From Acanthopleura granulata (taxonomy: Eukaryota; Mollusca; Polyplacophora; Chitonida; Chitonidae): DNA of 64,000 nucleotides. Within the stretch, counting starts at the first letter, position 1. Every line of letters starts with the position of its first letter. Below are positions 46,752 through 56,570 of the stretch, piece by piece. Both the position numbers and the translations under genes were made by a program. Location: the NCBI GenBank assembly GCA_016165875.1, contig JABBOT010000016.1:3738230-3802229 (forward strand), given 5' to 3'. The notes under the pieces were generated by a model. It worked only from the letters and a program-made list of their open reading frames with translations. It was not told the origin of the DNA and did no database searches.

Positions 46752-47887
46752 TATTTCATTGTCCCAGGGACCACCAGGTTTACTTTCACAATCTCCCTGG
46801 ACTCTATCGATGTCAACCGAAGTGTGGTCCAGAAACTCGGCCGTGCTGTAGTAAAGACAACCATCATAAGGGTCAGCGGTAAAGCTGCGCTGTCAATCGA
46901 TGACTGCAACGTCTACCACTGCTATATGGGCCTTTGGAAGACGACCCAGGAGAGACAGAATGTCCAGTACCAGGGCATCGACACAAGCCGCAACAAGAAT
47001 GTCACCCGAATCCGGCTGGGGCTGAGAATAAAGACGAGACTGTAGATGAAGACGAAGCCGCTGCAGTGGCCTATGACAACAGATATTACATCCCCCTCGA
47101 CTTCGAGTTGCTGGAGAGCCCCATGTCATTCTACCAGTCGGTTCTGGGGGACAGGCTGGAATGAGAGCTAACTTTTAACGACTACACCCGCGTGATCCGG
47201 GCCACAGGGGACGCCAATGCCAGCTACACCATGGATAACATCAGCCTCGAGTATGACATGGTCACGCAGCCCGAACGCGCCCGGATGATCCGTAACCAGT
47301 ACCCCGGCCGCCTGGCAATACTGTTCAACCACGTGCTACTGCACCGCAAAATCATCTATGACAAAAGCGATGTCTTGCGGAATATCAACCTCAACCTACC
47401 CGCCCGCAGCATGAAAGGAAGGTTGATGTTTTTTGAAGATCCAAGAGCGTCATTCCCGCGGAACACCGAGGGTTTCTACAACTACAAGATAACCAAGGTG
47501 GCGGTGACAATCGAGGGGATCCCCAACCAGCTGCACAGACAAGACCTACGCGGTTACCAGCAGTTAGATGAGGCAGAGTTTTTTATAGCCGGCTGCAAGC
47601 GCCATCCCGGGATGGCCATGAGCGCGAAAGACCTAGCGCTCGCGGACGTGTCCCTTGGCGACTTCTTAACCACTAAGTACGCCCTGTGGCAGGACCGTCG
47701 CTCGACTGACCACGACCAGCTACACGGCAGCGGGCGGCTTGTCGAGAACGCCAGTGACGGGGTGACAATTCAGATCACAAAAACAGCCCAGGCGGCGGGC
47801 GCTTTGAACGTCTACCTTTACGTGGTCATGGACGCCCAGCTCAGTATTGAGGATTGCCGATTCATCTCAGGGCTGCACTATTCCTGA
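46735..47887 (+). pseudogene. Polinton major capsid protein (double jelly-roll type), broken
   Basis: The major capsid protein builds the icosahedral shell in Polinton/adintovirus-type elements. The reading runs from about 46735 (VPGTTRFTFT) in one frame. It changes frame near 47025 and continues through YYIPLDFELLESPMSFYQSV, past a TGA at 47162. It then follows a long clean stretch (47165-47884) with FNDYTRVIRATGDANASYTM, YDMVTQPERARMIRNQYPGR and the C-terminal DAQLSIEDCRFISGLHYS, ending at a TGA. The family recognition rests on the last 300 residues, which read like known Polinton capsids. About 380 codons remain, shorter than usual, so the N-terminal part may be lost. One frameshift and one internal stop inactivate it. 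The ATPase follows immediately. Confidence 0.8.
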
Positions 47888-48345
47888 GCCCTTACTCGGC
47901 GATTATCTGCGGAATTACGGACTGTATAAAAACCGTTTTCCCACTCATTCTCCTGGAGGGTCCCTATCGCATCTTGTTTCAACACATTGTTGTCCTGTGT
48001 CCGACTATGCGGTAGAAACCGGTGTATCAAGAGTGTCCCTGTCTTTGGAGCGACCCGGAGGTCTATGTCGTAGACCCAGGTGAAAGGCTCCATGAATACC
48101 GTCACGCCTTCTACCAGCTGTTCCAAGGCGGGCCAACCCTATACATCATTGACGACTGCTCGGCTTCGAAGGCGCTGGCCAGAAAAAAAGACATGCTCTC
48201 TGAGCTGGCTTTCTCAGGCCGACACGCGCAGGAAAACGTCTGGGTACTCACCCAGAAATATAACTGTCCTGAAGGATCTACACGAGCAGACGCGCTGGGT
48301 CGCCATCTTCCACTGCAAAGACTCGTTTGAAGAATACCTCTGAGA
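47888..48345 (+). pseudogene. FtsK/HerA-type genome-packaging ATPase (truncated and frameshifted)
   Basis: These ATPases pump DNA into capsids. The readable frame (48022-48264) contains WSDPEVYVVDPGERLHEYRH, a Walker B motif TLYIIDDCSA (48136-48165) and the sensor VWVLTQKYN (48238-48264). A frame change then leads to VLKDLHEQTRWVAIFHCKD and a stop at 48341-48343. Upstream pieces (47940-48020) include VLCPT in another frame. I find no P-loop (GxxxxGKS/T) between the capsid stop and the Walker B block, so the 5' part with the nucleotide-binding loop appears deleted. The position right after the capsid gene is typical for these elements. Confidence 0.75.
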
Positions 48346-48629
48346 AAATGCTGTGATCCCTCCAGAAGAGCGGACCTGAGTGCCGCAGCAGCTTGCCCAA
48401 ACAAAGCATGCCAAGTTTCTGTTGAAGACTGACAAACCGGCTGCATGTCACGTGCTATGATGTAGACATCACTGTTGCTTAACATCAGCTGGCTGTTGCA
48501 ATTTTCCTTGCAAATAATCACCTTTAATGGGGTCGCATGGGCTGCATGCGAATATATTAAAGCTAGAAGGATAGTGTTCGATATCGTGCGAGACATGCGG
48601 TCTGTAACTTGAACTATTCGTCAGGCGAA
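48346..48629. other. Non-coding debris between ATPase and next gene
   Basis: Contains the decayed ATPase 3' end (LLKTDKPAA near 48421) and then a short spacer. No separate gene seen. Confidence 0.4.
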
Positions 48630-49007
48630 TATGGGCGAACTGGACGAACTAATCGACGAAATGATCGACGAAGACCTCAGCTGACTCCCTCAACTGACTC
48701 CTTGTACGACGACAAGGTCGAGAAGCTCTACGCCCTCTACGAGGCAAGAAAAGCGGCGGCCATGACGAAATGGACAGGTCAGGCTGCACTACAGTTGTAC
48801 TCAGTAGTGACCAGCGTGTTTCTTCCAATCCCGCCCGAGAACTGACCGCGCGAGGGAGGCCGACCCCTTTGTTGGACATGCGATTAGTACTGCTTCCTGC
48901 GTGCTCTATCGTCGCTGCTTGCACCGCATCGTGGACGTGGCTCTCGTGATGGCGACCAAGAACATGCTTATTAAACAGGGGGTCATTCCAGCAGATATTA
49001 TGAAGTA
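48630..49007 (+). pseudogene. Small Polinton-associated orphan protein (frameshifted)
   Basis: ATG at 48630 gives an acidic start (MGELDELIDEMIDEDLS) and a quick TGA. The neighbouring frame carries KVEKLYALYEARKAAAMTKW and TGQAALQLYS. Downstream of 48840 a third frame reads GHAISTASCVLYRRCLHRIV and ends near 49007 with KQGVIPADIMK. Order and composition (helical, about 125 residues) fit a recurring small protein next to integrase in metazoan Polintons. Function unknown. Confidence 0.45.
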
Positions 49008-49010
49008 ACA

Positions 49011-49432
49011 ATGGCCTCGATCGCTATGACGGTTTTAGGCCCTCTTGAAAATGCATTTGCCTTGTCAGGTAGTAACTTTCTCTTCTCAGCTATTCGAACC
49101 CCCGCTGTCGATGCGTAGCGTAAACGCCACAATGAAGCTATACAACAGCTCCAGGTGGCGAAGGCGGCGTGGTCTCAAAAGAGAACAAAGCGTCTTGACA
49201 GGATTACTGACGAACATCTTCAACAGAGGCACGCAGAGCGCACATTTGTGATGTCGACGCCACCATGCACACGTACGCTGAAGTGACGGGGAAAACACTT
49301 AGCTCGACAGAGCCCGAACCTGTCCTAAGAGATCTCTATACACCGTCGGAGGACCAAAAAGAACGCGAGATCGCCATCACGCTCCTCGGGATGGGTGTAA
49401 GTGGGATGGTCGAATATAATCTCGCCGAGTAA
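49011..49432 (+). pseudogene. Polinton-associated orphan with hydrophobic N terminus (frameshifted)
   Basis: Starts at ATG 49011, three bases after the previous gene's stop: MASIAMTVLGPLENAFALSG, a short hydrophobic N terminus. After frame changes it continues with RHNEAIQQLQVAKAAW, RTKRLDRITDEHLQQRHAER and YAEVTGKTLSSTEPEP, and ends REIAITLLGMGVSGMVEYNL at a TAA (49430-49432). This is a long charged helix between two hydrophobic ends. I have seen the same layout in Polinton-linked proteins of marine invertebrates, but no role is established. About 140 codons. Confidence 0.55.
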
Positions 49433-50790
49433 TCCGAAAAGGCTGTGCTGGACTCTAGTAAGAGCTCCTCGCCGTAACAGCAGGCACGACATGACTAGTG
49501 AGGTTCGAGTTATTTTTGGGTACCATTTGTATATAGCGCTTGGATATATATATCAAACATGATGGGTTTGCCCAAAGAGCTATACTCCACGATGCTTGAG
49601 GTTGACTACTGTGTCTGCCGCAACAAGATTCCTGGTCCTCTGGCCCATGTACTGGTTGATGGCGCACAGAAGTCGCTCGATCTCTGGCGGCAGGACGCAA
49701 AGACCGCAATGTGTTTCTCAGCAAGGGTGCTGGAGGGCCCGACAAACCTCCGGGCGACGACTGAGGCTGTGACAGCCGCCTGTTGAAATACTTATTACGC
49801 TGCTGGAATACCTTGCTTATGGTGCCTACTACCATGGCTGAGCAGTTGTCTATTCGTCTATCGAAGATATACTACAGCCCCAAGGGCTACTGCAGAGGCA
49901 TTGCCGCCATTAAGAACTAGCTTCTGCTGCGAAGGTCTCTGGAAGCACAGCTCGCGATTGATTGAAAAAAAAATGGGACATCTGGCAGATTTCCCCACCA
50001 TCCGCACGGTATATTCCACGGCCAAAATTTGATGTTTAATGAGGTCCATTAGACTGACCTGCTCTTTCTACCACACGACGAGTTGGGGAAGCGCACCTAA
50101 AAGTTTGCTCTCACAGTGGTCGATGTCGTCGGCCAATTCAAAGCAGCTGAGCCCCTAACCACAAAAGGAACCCAAGAGGTTCTTAAGGCTCTGGGCCATA
50201 TCTATAAGCGGGGGCCTCTTTGGTGGCCTAAACTGCCGAAGATAGACCCTGGGCGTGAGTTCATGGGTGCAGTGTACTAGCTCCGCGCGAAGCATGGGTT
50301 TTCTGTCAGGCATGGCCGTGTGGACATCCATCGGAATCAGGGGATCTTTGAACGGATCAACCGGGCCCTAGCCGAGCGAATGTTCAGGCAGCAATATGCC
50401 CAAGAGATGCGGCTCCCTTCTCGGCGTTCTTCTGAATGGGTGAATCGGTTACCCGCAGTCGTGGCGGCTTTGAACGGAGAAGTAACCCGACTCACTGGCA
50501 AGTTGCCTTCTGAGGCTACCAAGACAACAAGGAAGGCATAAAGGCCCTTCTTCACTGTTCCAGGCGGACCTGTTGGCTTCCTTCTGGGTTTGGCGTTCGC
50601 TGTCTGTGCCAGCCCGGCGAGCTGGAGGGTGGTCGCCGTCGCACGACTGATCCAGTGTGGTCCATAGTTGTGTATCGGACGCTCAATAACTAAATGTGAC
50701 GAACCTGTGTTGTACTATCTGTTAGATGGTTCGCAGCGCGGGTTTGCGGTGCCCAGCGACACTCCGCTTCCGGCGGATGAGAACTGCACA
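49433..50790 (+). pseudogene. Retroviral-type integrase (DDE) of the Polinton-type element, broken
   Basis: Integrase inserts the element into the host. An upstream piece (49559-49786) leads to an ATG at 49834 (MAEQLSIRLSKIYYSPKGYC), then stops. The catalytic core is clear. The first Asp is in LTVVDVVGQFKAAEPLT (codon 50122), the second in KIDPGREFMG (50245), and the Glu in QGIFERINRALAERM (50350), giving D-D(34)E spacing. A TAG at 50278-50280 lies between the second Asp and the Glu, and a TAA sits just before the first Asp block. The frame then reaches a TAA at 50539-50541 (LTGKLPSEATKTTRK). The C-terminal region to about 50790 continues in other frames (DEPVLYYLLDGSQRGFAVP). All three acidic residues survive, but the stops make it non-functional. 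Confidence 0.85.
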
Positions 50791-50976
50791 TCACCTTTTT
50801 CGGTTCCACTGGAGACAGGTCAACCTAATGTTATCATTACTGTGGTCCTTGGAGTTGTCCAACCGGTCCACACTGAACTGCTGGGTATCCTCTGATTGGT
50901 AAGCCCATAGGAGCTTAATATTGCACGCGGCACAGCGGTTATTTTGCTGCCCCTTGAGATGCAGGATGTGATCGAC
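50791..50976 (-). other. HNH-like zinc domain at the end of the polymerase-helicase gene
   Basis: An uninterrupted frame reads VDHILHLKGQQNNRCAACNI, then FSVDRLDNSKDHSNDN, then LTCLQWNRKR and a stop. The CxxC pair, the DRLDN...H...N core and the final CxxxN resemble the HNH nuclease fold (Cys-His zinc-supported type). The last Cys of a second CxxC is replaced by Trp. A TAG just upstream and a frame change separate it from the helicase. Confidence 0.6.
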
Positions 50977-53745
50977 CTAAAGGTTAAATCTGATGCCCCT
51001 TGGCTTGGTCCTGGCACTTGCAGGCCTCTAACTTCCTCTGGATGGTTTGGCGGAGCTGCTGCTCGGTGAGTTGTCTTCCCTCCGAACCCTCCTCCGGGGG
51101 GCAGACTACCCTTTCCAGTTGGCTGAGATACTCCACTTTTGATACGGCAAGATAGGCAAGGTTTGACCACTCGAGGTAATCGTCGATGATCCAGACTTTT
51201 GGGGGTTCCTTGATGGTGAGACCCTGGCTCGAGTGGACTGTGAGGACATGACCAAGGCGCCGGTCCTAGGTGTTGGATGGCTTGTCATGCTGCCTCTATA
51301 CTGAAATCGACGATGTCTGAGTACCAGCTCTTCCGTGCCGCCCGTGACCGGGACGATGACTTGTATGTTTTGCTTCCGGCTGTCTTTTGGGCGGTACAGC
51401 AGGGACACCGTGGTGTTGGGGAAGTTGTCCTTGTGCCGCTGAAATAGCAGCTTCTGTGCTAGGTCGTGAACTTTCTGTCTCGAGGTCAAGATGAGATCAT
51501 CGGGCTTCCAGGCTTCAAATAACATCCAAGACAACCGGCCCGAACCTTTTGCATTCTTTGACATTGGACCTTATCTATCTGCAGGCGGATAGCCTTTCTG
51601 AGGGCTCTAAGGACTGGATCTTTTCCTCTGTGGTGTTTTTCGACCTCTTCATAGTAGTTTGAAGCTTGACGCAGCCAGTCGTGTGGCATCCCACCTGCGG
51701 TGGCTGGCCCTGATCGCCGCAGCAGATAACGTGAACCTCCTGTGTTCGAGCCAATCGAGAAAGGTCTCCAGTATGGGCCTGGGCGCAGTCCACACCTCAT
51801 CCTAGATGATGACGCGAGGGATGAACTTCTGGCCCGTCCTATCCGGGGTACAGTCAGTCTGACCAGTCCAACGGAAGAACCTGTGATAAGTCTGGGCTTT
51901 GACCCCTCTGGCACGCATCTCTTTGGCCAGCCTAAGAGTCGGTGTGAAGAGGAGGGAGTCTTTACCGCGGAAGAGCTCAATAGCTAGTCGTTTTGCCTCT
52001 GCCTCCGCCACCATTCAGGTGGCTCTATTGGTGCGGGTCATCGTGACGTGGTGCAGAAGAGTCTGGCATGTCTTTTTGTTGTCTCCGGTATTTGGGCTGG
52101 GCGACATAGGCTGCATCTTCCATGGGCATGTACAGCCTTTCTCCCTTGTCGCGCCAATTGGCTGGCGCGACTGGAGGAAGACGTGTTATCCCCGGAAGAC
52201 AATAGACACAACAGGCTTCGTTGCAGCTGCAGGTCTTGGGAGCCACACACGCCTCAATGCCTTGGAGCTTGTGCAGTGCTGCTTTCTTCACATAGATGGA
52301 ATCCGTTGCCACCGGGACAGCTTCCTCGATTTCGAACCTCGAAAGCGTAGAGAGAAGGTTGATGTGGTCATAGGCCAACACAATGCCTTTAAGTGAGTGT
52401 ACTGGGTCTGGGAGGAATCGTGGTATATGAGGATGTGGCCGAGGTGGAATTTCATTCTTGCACCGACCCGGGTGCCGCCTTGGCGGGTGTCTCTCACAAG
52501 GAAGTCAAGTTGATCCTGGTCTGTCACTAGCCTTCTGGTCAACCGTTTTCCGGCAGCTTTGCTGCCCTGCGGGAACTTGTCCATGATGCTGCACCCCTGA
52601 TTACGGTCCTCAGGGAACCGCACCTCGGTCTGTTTCTGAAAGGTGATGATTGCTTCATCACCCTGAGGGGCTTTAGAAGGCCGGATTCTCTCAGGAAGGC
52701 AAGGAGCGGCGTTGGGGCCACCCATTCTCTGCGAAACGCTTCCCAAACCATGCGGGAATGACAGGACGGCAGTCGGCGAAGTTCCACTCCTGGACGTCGG
52801 CGAAACCTGTGCCCAGGTCTTTGGAGAGGGGACCATTGATGGCTACAAGTGTCATGCGGTGAGTTGGGGGACAAAGTAGGGCTTAGCTTCGCCTTCTCCC
52901 TGAAAGAAGGCCGGGTAGCAGGCTGTCATATCGATGCTGATGACGACCCTCGTGTCGTAGTCTATCGTGTTCCAGAGACCGCGGTGGCCATGCTCGACGC
53001 AGGCTTTCTGAATATCGTCGTGGAGACTGGCTAGGGTTGGCTTACAGTCGTTCTTTTCTTTCGCTGGCCGCGTGGTTCTCGCCGATCGCTGGGTCTCTGA
53101 CGAGGTAGATCCCATACACAAACGCGATGATAGGGTAGGCGTTCTGATAGAACACGCTGTCGATTCCAGTCGGAGTGCTTGGCTTGGTAAGTAAGAACTT
53201 CCCCCACCCCCGTCCCACCCTAGGAAGCGCGCTGAGAAGCTGAGACGCCCTCGTATCAGTCATGCGGGCATCCAGGCCAGTCGGCGTGGTTTTTAGGGTT
53301 TTCCGGAATAGGTTGATCGAGAATATACCCAGGCTCATACTCTGCAAGAATCTCTTCGATCAAGTCATCCATAGTCATCATAAATGTTGGATGGGTATAC
53401 CATATGTGGCATCTTCTTTAAATGGGAAATTCCATGCCCTCTTATCACACCGCCTGGATGGATATATCAAATCGGACCTCGTCTCTAAATGTGAATTTCA
53501 ACAGCGGCCAGAGTTGCGTACTCTTCTGCCATGCTCTCTGATCACGGCCCCGCGCATTTCGATATCCACACGCGAGACAAAGCCTTTGTTTGTTAGTAAC
53601 ACCAACCCCGCAGATTCGACAAGGCTGTGTTCATGAGCCCTTACGGAGTCTTGCCAGGTGAACCTTAAAAAAATCCCCAAGGCACCTTTTACCGCAGAGA
53701 TTTGTTGAGCATAAGGTGAACCTCTTGCATGTGTTGTGCCTCTTG
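50791..53745 (-). pseudogene. Family B DNA polymerase - SF1 helicase - HNH-like replication gene, broken
   Basis: Minus strand. From about 53745 there is a CxxC segment (PCRICG near 53600) and a start-like ATG at 53378. Polymerase motif A, ISIDMTACYPAFFQ, is at about 52900-52940. Motif C, VATDSIYV, is at about 52290-52313, with Ala in place of the first Asp of DTDS. The spacing between them, about 210 codons, is normal. Only about 265 codons precede motif A, so a full exonuclease domain looks unlikely. A helicase follows: Walker A GGGGRGKT (51989-52012), RVII-stop-DEV (Walker B with TAG for a Trp codon), GDQGQ (51704-51718), LTVHSSQGLTI and AYLAVSKVEYL. Last is a clean 62-codon HNH-like block (50791-50976; RCAACN, SVDRLDNSKDH, NIRLTC). 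Frameshifts separate most motifs. Whether it was once one protein is inference. Confidence 0.82.
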
Positions 53746-53837
53746 GGCATGTTGGATTGTATTCTTATATCAGCAATAGCCTGTGTTTCACCACCCGGCG
53801 AGGGTGGTGAACCGTCCCTTATTGTTCTCCTATATGT

Positions 53838-54017
53838 TGTGAATGTGAACAGGTGTCTGTCTACATAAACAATCGACAATTATTTATGTAGCTGGACACC
53901 ATATAGCTTGATGTGTGGCAGAAATTAGCCGGAACAGGGTCGGAAGGGGGGGGGGGCTCGTTGGGTCGTGGGACGGCTCTCAATAAAAAGTTCAATTACT
54001 TCCCCCCGCCTGCTGCT
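53838..54017 (-). repeat. Right terminal inverted repeat of the Polinton-type element
   Basis: Partner of 41194-41350. Contains GTGTCTGTCTACATAAACAA, GCAGAAATTAGCCGGAACA and a G run (53946-53956), then ends CCGCCTGCTGCT. It is followed by GTCTGC, compared with ATTCTG before the left end, so a 6-bp target duplication is not cleanly preserved. Confidence 0.92.
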
Positions 54018-54364
54018 GTCTGCTCTTCCATATTTTATACCTTGTCGGTGTCTGTCGGATGTGTCTGGCTATCATTTCGAAATTTACAGTTTGTTATTCA
54101 CCACAAAATTTTATGGCTAACATGCAATACTAGTTTTTTGTCTTTGTCAGTGAAATTATTCTTCGCAATTTTGTGCATTATGCCTGTTTTGTTCTTTTGT
54201 TCACTTTAACCAGGCGCTGTTTATCAGGCCGTTTAATGGGAGAACAATAGAGAAATAGAGGGGGTGGAAGTGAGTTCCTTAGTTCTACTTGTCCTGTATT
54301 AATGGCATTTTTCTCACTGTTGTATGGGTGTGTGATATCTCATAAACACATCAGTAGCAACCAC
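54018..54364. other. Non-coding flank right of the element
   Basis: AT-rich host-like sequence without features. Confidence 0.5.
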
Positions 54365-54820
54365 TAAAGTGACTGCTGTCAGATCGGGCGGGTATGCTCA
54401 TCTTGTATCAAGCACCGACATGACCATGGCCTATTTTTCTCATATGTGTGATGAGCACTTTGACGTGGCTGTTGCTTATCTCCCTGATGTATGTGGTTAG
54501 CACGTGCTGTATCAAGCTCTGATGTGTCAGTTGCCTAGCTGTATAATGTGTGTGGTGAACAACTGTTGTTTTAAGCTCTGACGAGGCAGTTGCGTAGCTG
54601 TCGGGTATGTGTGTTAAGCACGTGTTGTATCAAGCTCTGGTGTGACTGCTGCCTATTTGTCTGATATGTGCGGTTAGTAGCTCTGACGCGACTGTTGCTT
54701 CTCTGTCGTGTGGTGAGGATATGCATCAAACACTGACGTGGCTGTTGCTCAGGTGTGTGATTTGTGTGATGAGCACGTATTGTATCAAACGATGACGCGA
54801 CTGTTGTCAGCTCTCTGGTA
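54365..54820 (+). repeat. Imperfect minisatellite, about 60-bp period, about 8 units
   Basis: Units resemble GCACGTGTTGTATCAAGCTC, TGACGTGACTGTTGC, CTATCTGTCTGATATGTGTG. Unit starts fall near 54453, 54517, 54575, 54635, 54680, 54727 and 54787. Two units are shortened to 45-50 bp. Strongly diverged, so old. Confidence 0.85.
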
Positions 54821-54887
54821 AGTCAGGTCAGTTCATGTTCTATCAGGAACCTGCGATTCGGGTTGGAGCGGATTGACTATTTTTCAC

Positions 54888-54965
54888 TAGTTATTTATTT
54901 ATGCATTTATCTGATTGGTATTTAGCGTCGTACTCAAATATATTTTATTTACACGACAGCAGCTG
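54888..54965 (-). repeat. SINE family 1 tail and end block
   Basis: TTATTTATTTATGCATTTAT, CTGATTGGTATTTAGCGTCG, TACTCAAATATATTTTATTT, ACACGACAGC: reverse 3' end only. Confidence 0.75.
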
Positions 54966-54973
54966 TTCACTTG

Positions 54974-55237
54974 TTATAAACACATACTACGTTTATACCA
55001 GTTTGCAGGCAAGCTGTCAACGTAAGTGCAGAAGTGAACAATATACTTCGCAGCTTCGTCCGGAAATTCTTTAGGTGGGAAAGCTTCCGCCAATATCTGA
55101 GGTAAGTGCTCTTTCCCTATAACACATTTGAGACATCTCCCGGTGTTACAGCGGTCATTACCCTCGCTCTTGCTGCCTCTGGTGCGCTGGTGCAACATGC
55201 GGCTGAGGGAGATTGTCTCCATCTGTACTAGCTGCAC
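54974..55237 (-). CDS. Possible exon, unknown Cys-containing product
   Basis: Minus strand, about 87 codons. The residue pattern is protein-like (RCNTGRCLKCVIGKEH, then AEAFPPKEFPDEAAKYIVHF), ending in a stop at 54974. Candidate acceptors lie at the upstream end (ACATTCAG and TAGTACAG near 55225-55247). No start is convincing, because the first in-frame ATG is internal. I do not recognise the family, so this is offered only as a candidate terminal exon. Confidence 0.25.
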   Translation of the reverse strand: MQLVQMETISLSRMLHQRTRGSKSEGNDRCNTGRCLKCVIGKEHLPQILAEAFPPKEFPDEAAKYIVHFCTYVDSLPANWYKRSMCL

Positions 55238-55564
55238 AAGGTTCCCTGAATGTCAAGTGTCTTGTAGCAGTATGGTATACATATCTCAACATCACATTTG
55301 GGAAAGTTCGCAAAGAAGTGACTTGCCAATGGTCAGTGATTTACTGGGAAAACTTCATTTTTCCTCCACCCATATTAAAGGCTAACAAGCAGTTGTTCAG
55401 TATGGCGTGAACAAACAACCAATCAATCCATGCATTCATCCATCAATCCATCCGTCAGTCATTCAAAGCTGTCTTCTATTTGCTTGTCTTCGCTGTAGCA
55501 GATGGACAGATTTGTCGCCATCACAAACTGATACGCGTTTGCCCACGTTTCATTGTCTCAGATT

Positions 55565-55720
55565 AAAGCTGTCCCACTGCCTCACCATGCCATGCCCAAT
55601 CTGCCACGAATCATGTCCTGGTTGACTGTAGAATTTGCTCGTGTTCGGCAAAGGTTTATCTGAGTCGACTTAATATATGAATTATTTTATAGCCTCACAG
55701 ACCACGCTGTCATTCATCGT
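55565..55720 (+). repeat. LINE ORF2 C-terminal fragment
   Basis: One frame reads NHVLVDC and, after a shift, EFARVRQRFI and YELF. This is the same C-terminal segment as at 57018-57110. Confidence 0.5.
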
Positions 55721-56477
55721 TCACAAAAAAAAGACAACAAAGAGCATAGCCAATGTTATTTCAGAAGTGACCTAAATGGGTCGTCCATGATAACTCTGTA
55801 AGGCACTTTTTCATCTCCTGGTTAACGCCTTGGGGAATAACCCCAGATATATTACACTACCGCTTTCTCGTTGATAACAGCTCGTTAAAGTATATCAGAA
55901 TAATCTCGTAATCAGAAGGAAATCAACTGATTTAACACTACTCTGACATGACAAAATTTTGAATTACGAACGGGTGACGTCATATGTGAAACAGATGCCG
56001 TCTTGGGTGGTAGAAATATCTCCCCCTTGATTGCTTACAGTTGAAGGCATGGAGGTCCGTTTCATTTTCCTTACGTGTGTGTTTTTGTTTACTTTGAACT
56101 GCAATATCGGTTATCATACATGACAAAAATATAAAGTGACGTTTTTTGGACTATGAATTGGATTCTTTATCAATACATATATACATCTGGTCTAGTGTTG
56201 TCTTTTTCTTTAAATACCATTTTTTCAATATCCTTAATATTAACACAGTTCTTACATGTATACTAACATTCCTATATAGTCTTTTTTTGCCTTATATGTT
56301 TATGATATATTGATGTCGTTTTCGAAGTTTTACTGAAGTTTACATTATTGCTTTTTAAATATGTCCGATGTATATTTGATTTTGAATATTATTATCGCAT
56401 CGAAAATAATTTACTGGTTTTAATGTTGCCAAAGTCAAGTTACGCCCGAATAGTCCATTTATACATTCAGAGTCCTA
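55721..56477. other. Non-coding stretch
   Basis: AT-rich. Nothing recognised. Confidence 0.5.
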
Positions 56478-56570
56478 TCCGGCTCTGCGTGGGACAGCCT
56501 GCCAGTAATCTGAGGATGACTGTGAATTTCCCCCGGGCTTTGCTCTAAGTACGGCGTAAATCCCTACTGT
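56478..56570 (+). repeat. SINE family 1, deleted copy
   Basis: GGCTCTGCGTGGGACAGCCT, GCCAGTAATCTGAGGATGAC, CCCCGGGCTTTGCTC joined directly to AAGTACGGCGTAAATCCC. The usual TCCTCCCACCATAATGCTGG segment is deleted. Confidence 0.7.

Larger units (their letters stand above)
41194..54017. mobile_element. Endogenous Polinton/Maverick-type element, decayed, about 12.8 kb
   Basis: Polintons are large self-synthesising DNA transposons related to adintoviruses. They encode a protein-primed-type DNA polymerase B, a retroviral-type integrase, a packaging ATPase and capsid proteins. All four hallmarks are readable here, between imperfect inverted terminal repeats. The left end begins AGCAGCAGGGGG and the right end finishes CCGCCTGCTGCT. 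Gene order from the left: orphan genes on the minus strand (42.4-44.0 kb), a plus-strand orphan (44.7-45.4), a minus-strand structural-type gene (45.3-46.75), then plus-strand capsid, ATPase, two small orphans and integrase (46.7-50.7), and a minus-strand polymerase-helicase gene (50.8-53.7). Every gene carries stops or frameshifts. At 12.8 kb it is shorter than the usual 15-20 kb, so some content is probably lost. I recognised no adenovirus-type maturation protease. Confidence 0.92.

Noticed and set aside
52288..52836. 182-codon minus-strand frame taken as a separate gene
   Set aside because: It lies between polymerase motifs A and C on the same strand and its frame changes at both ends. It is a section of the broken polymerase gene, not an independent protein.
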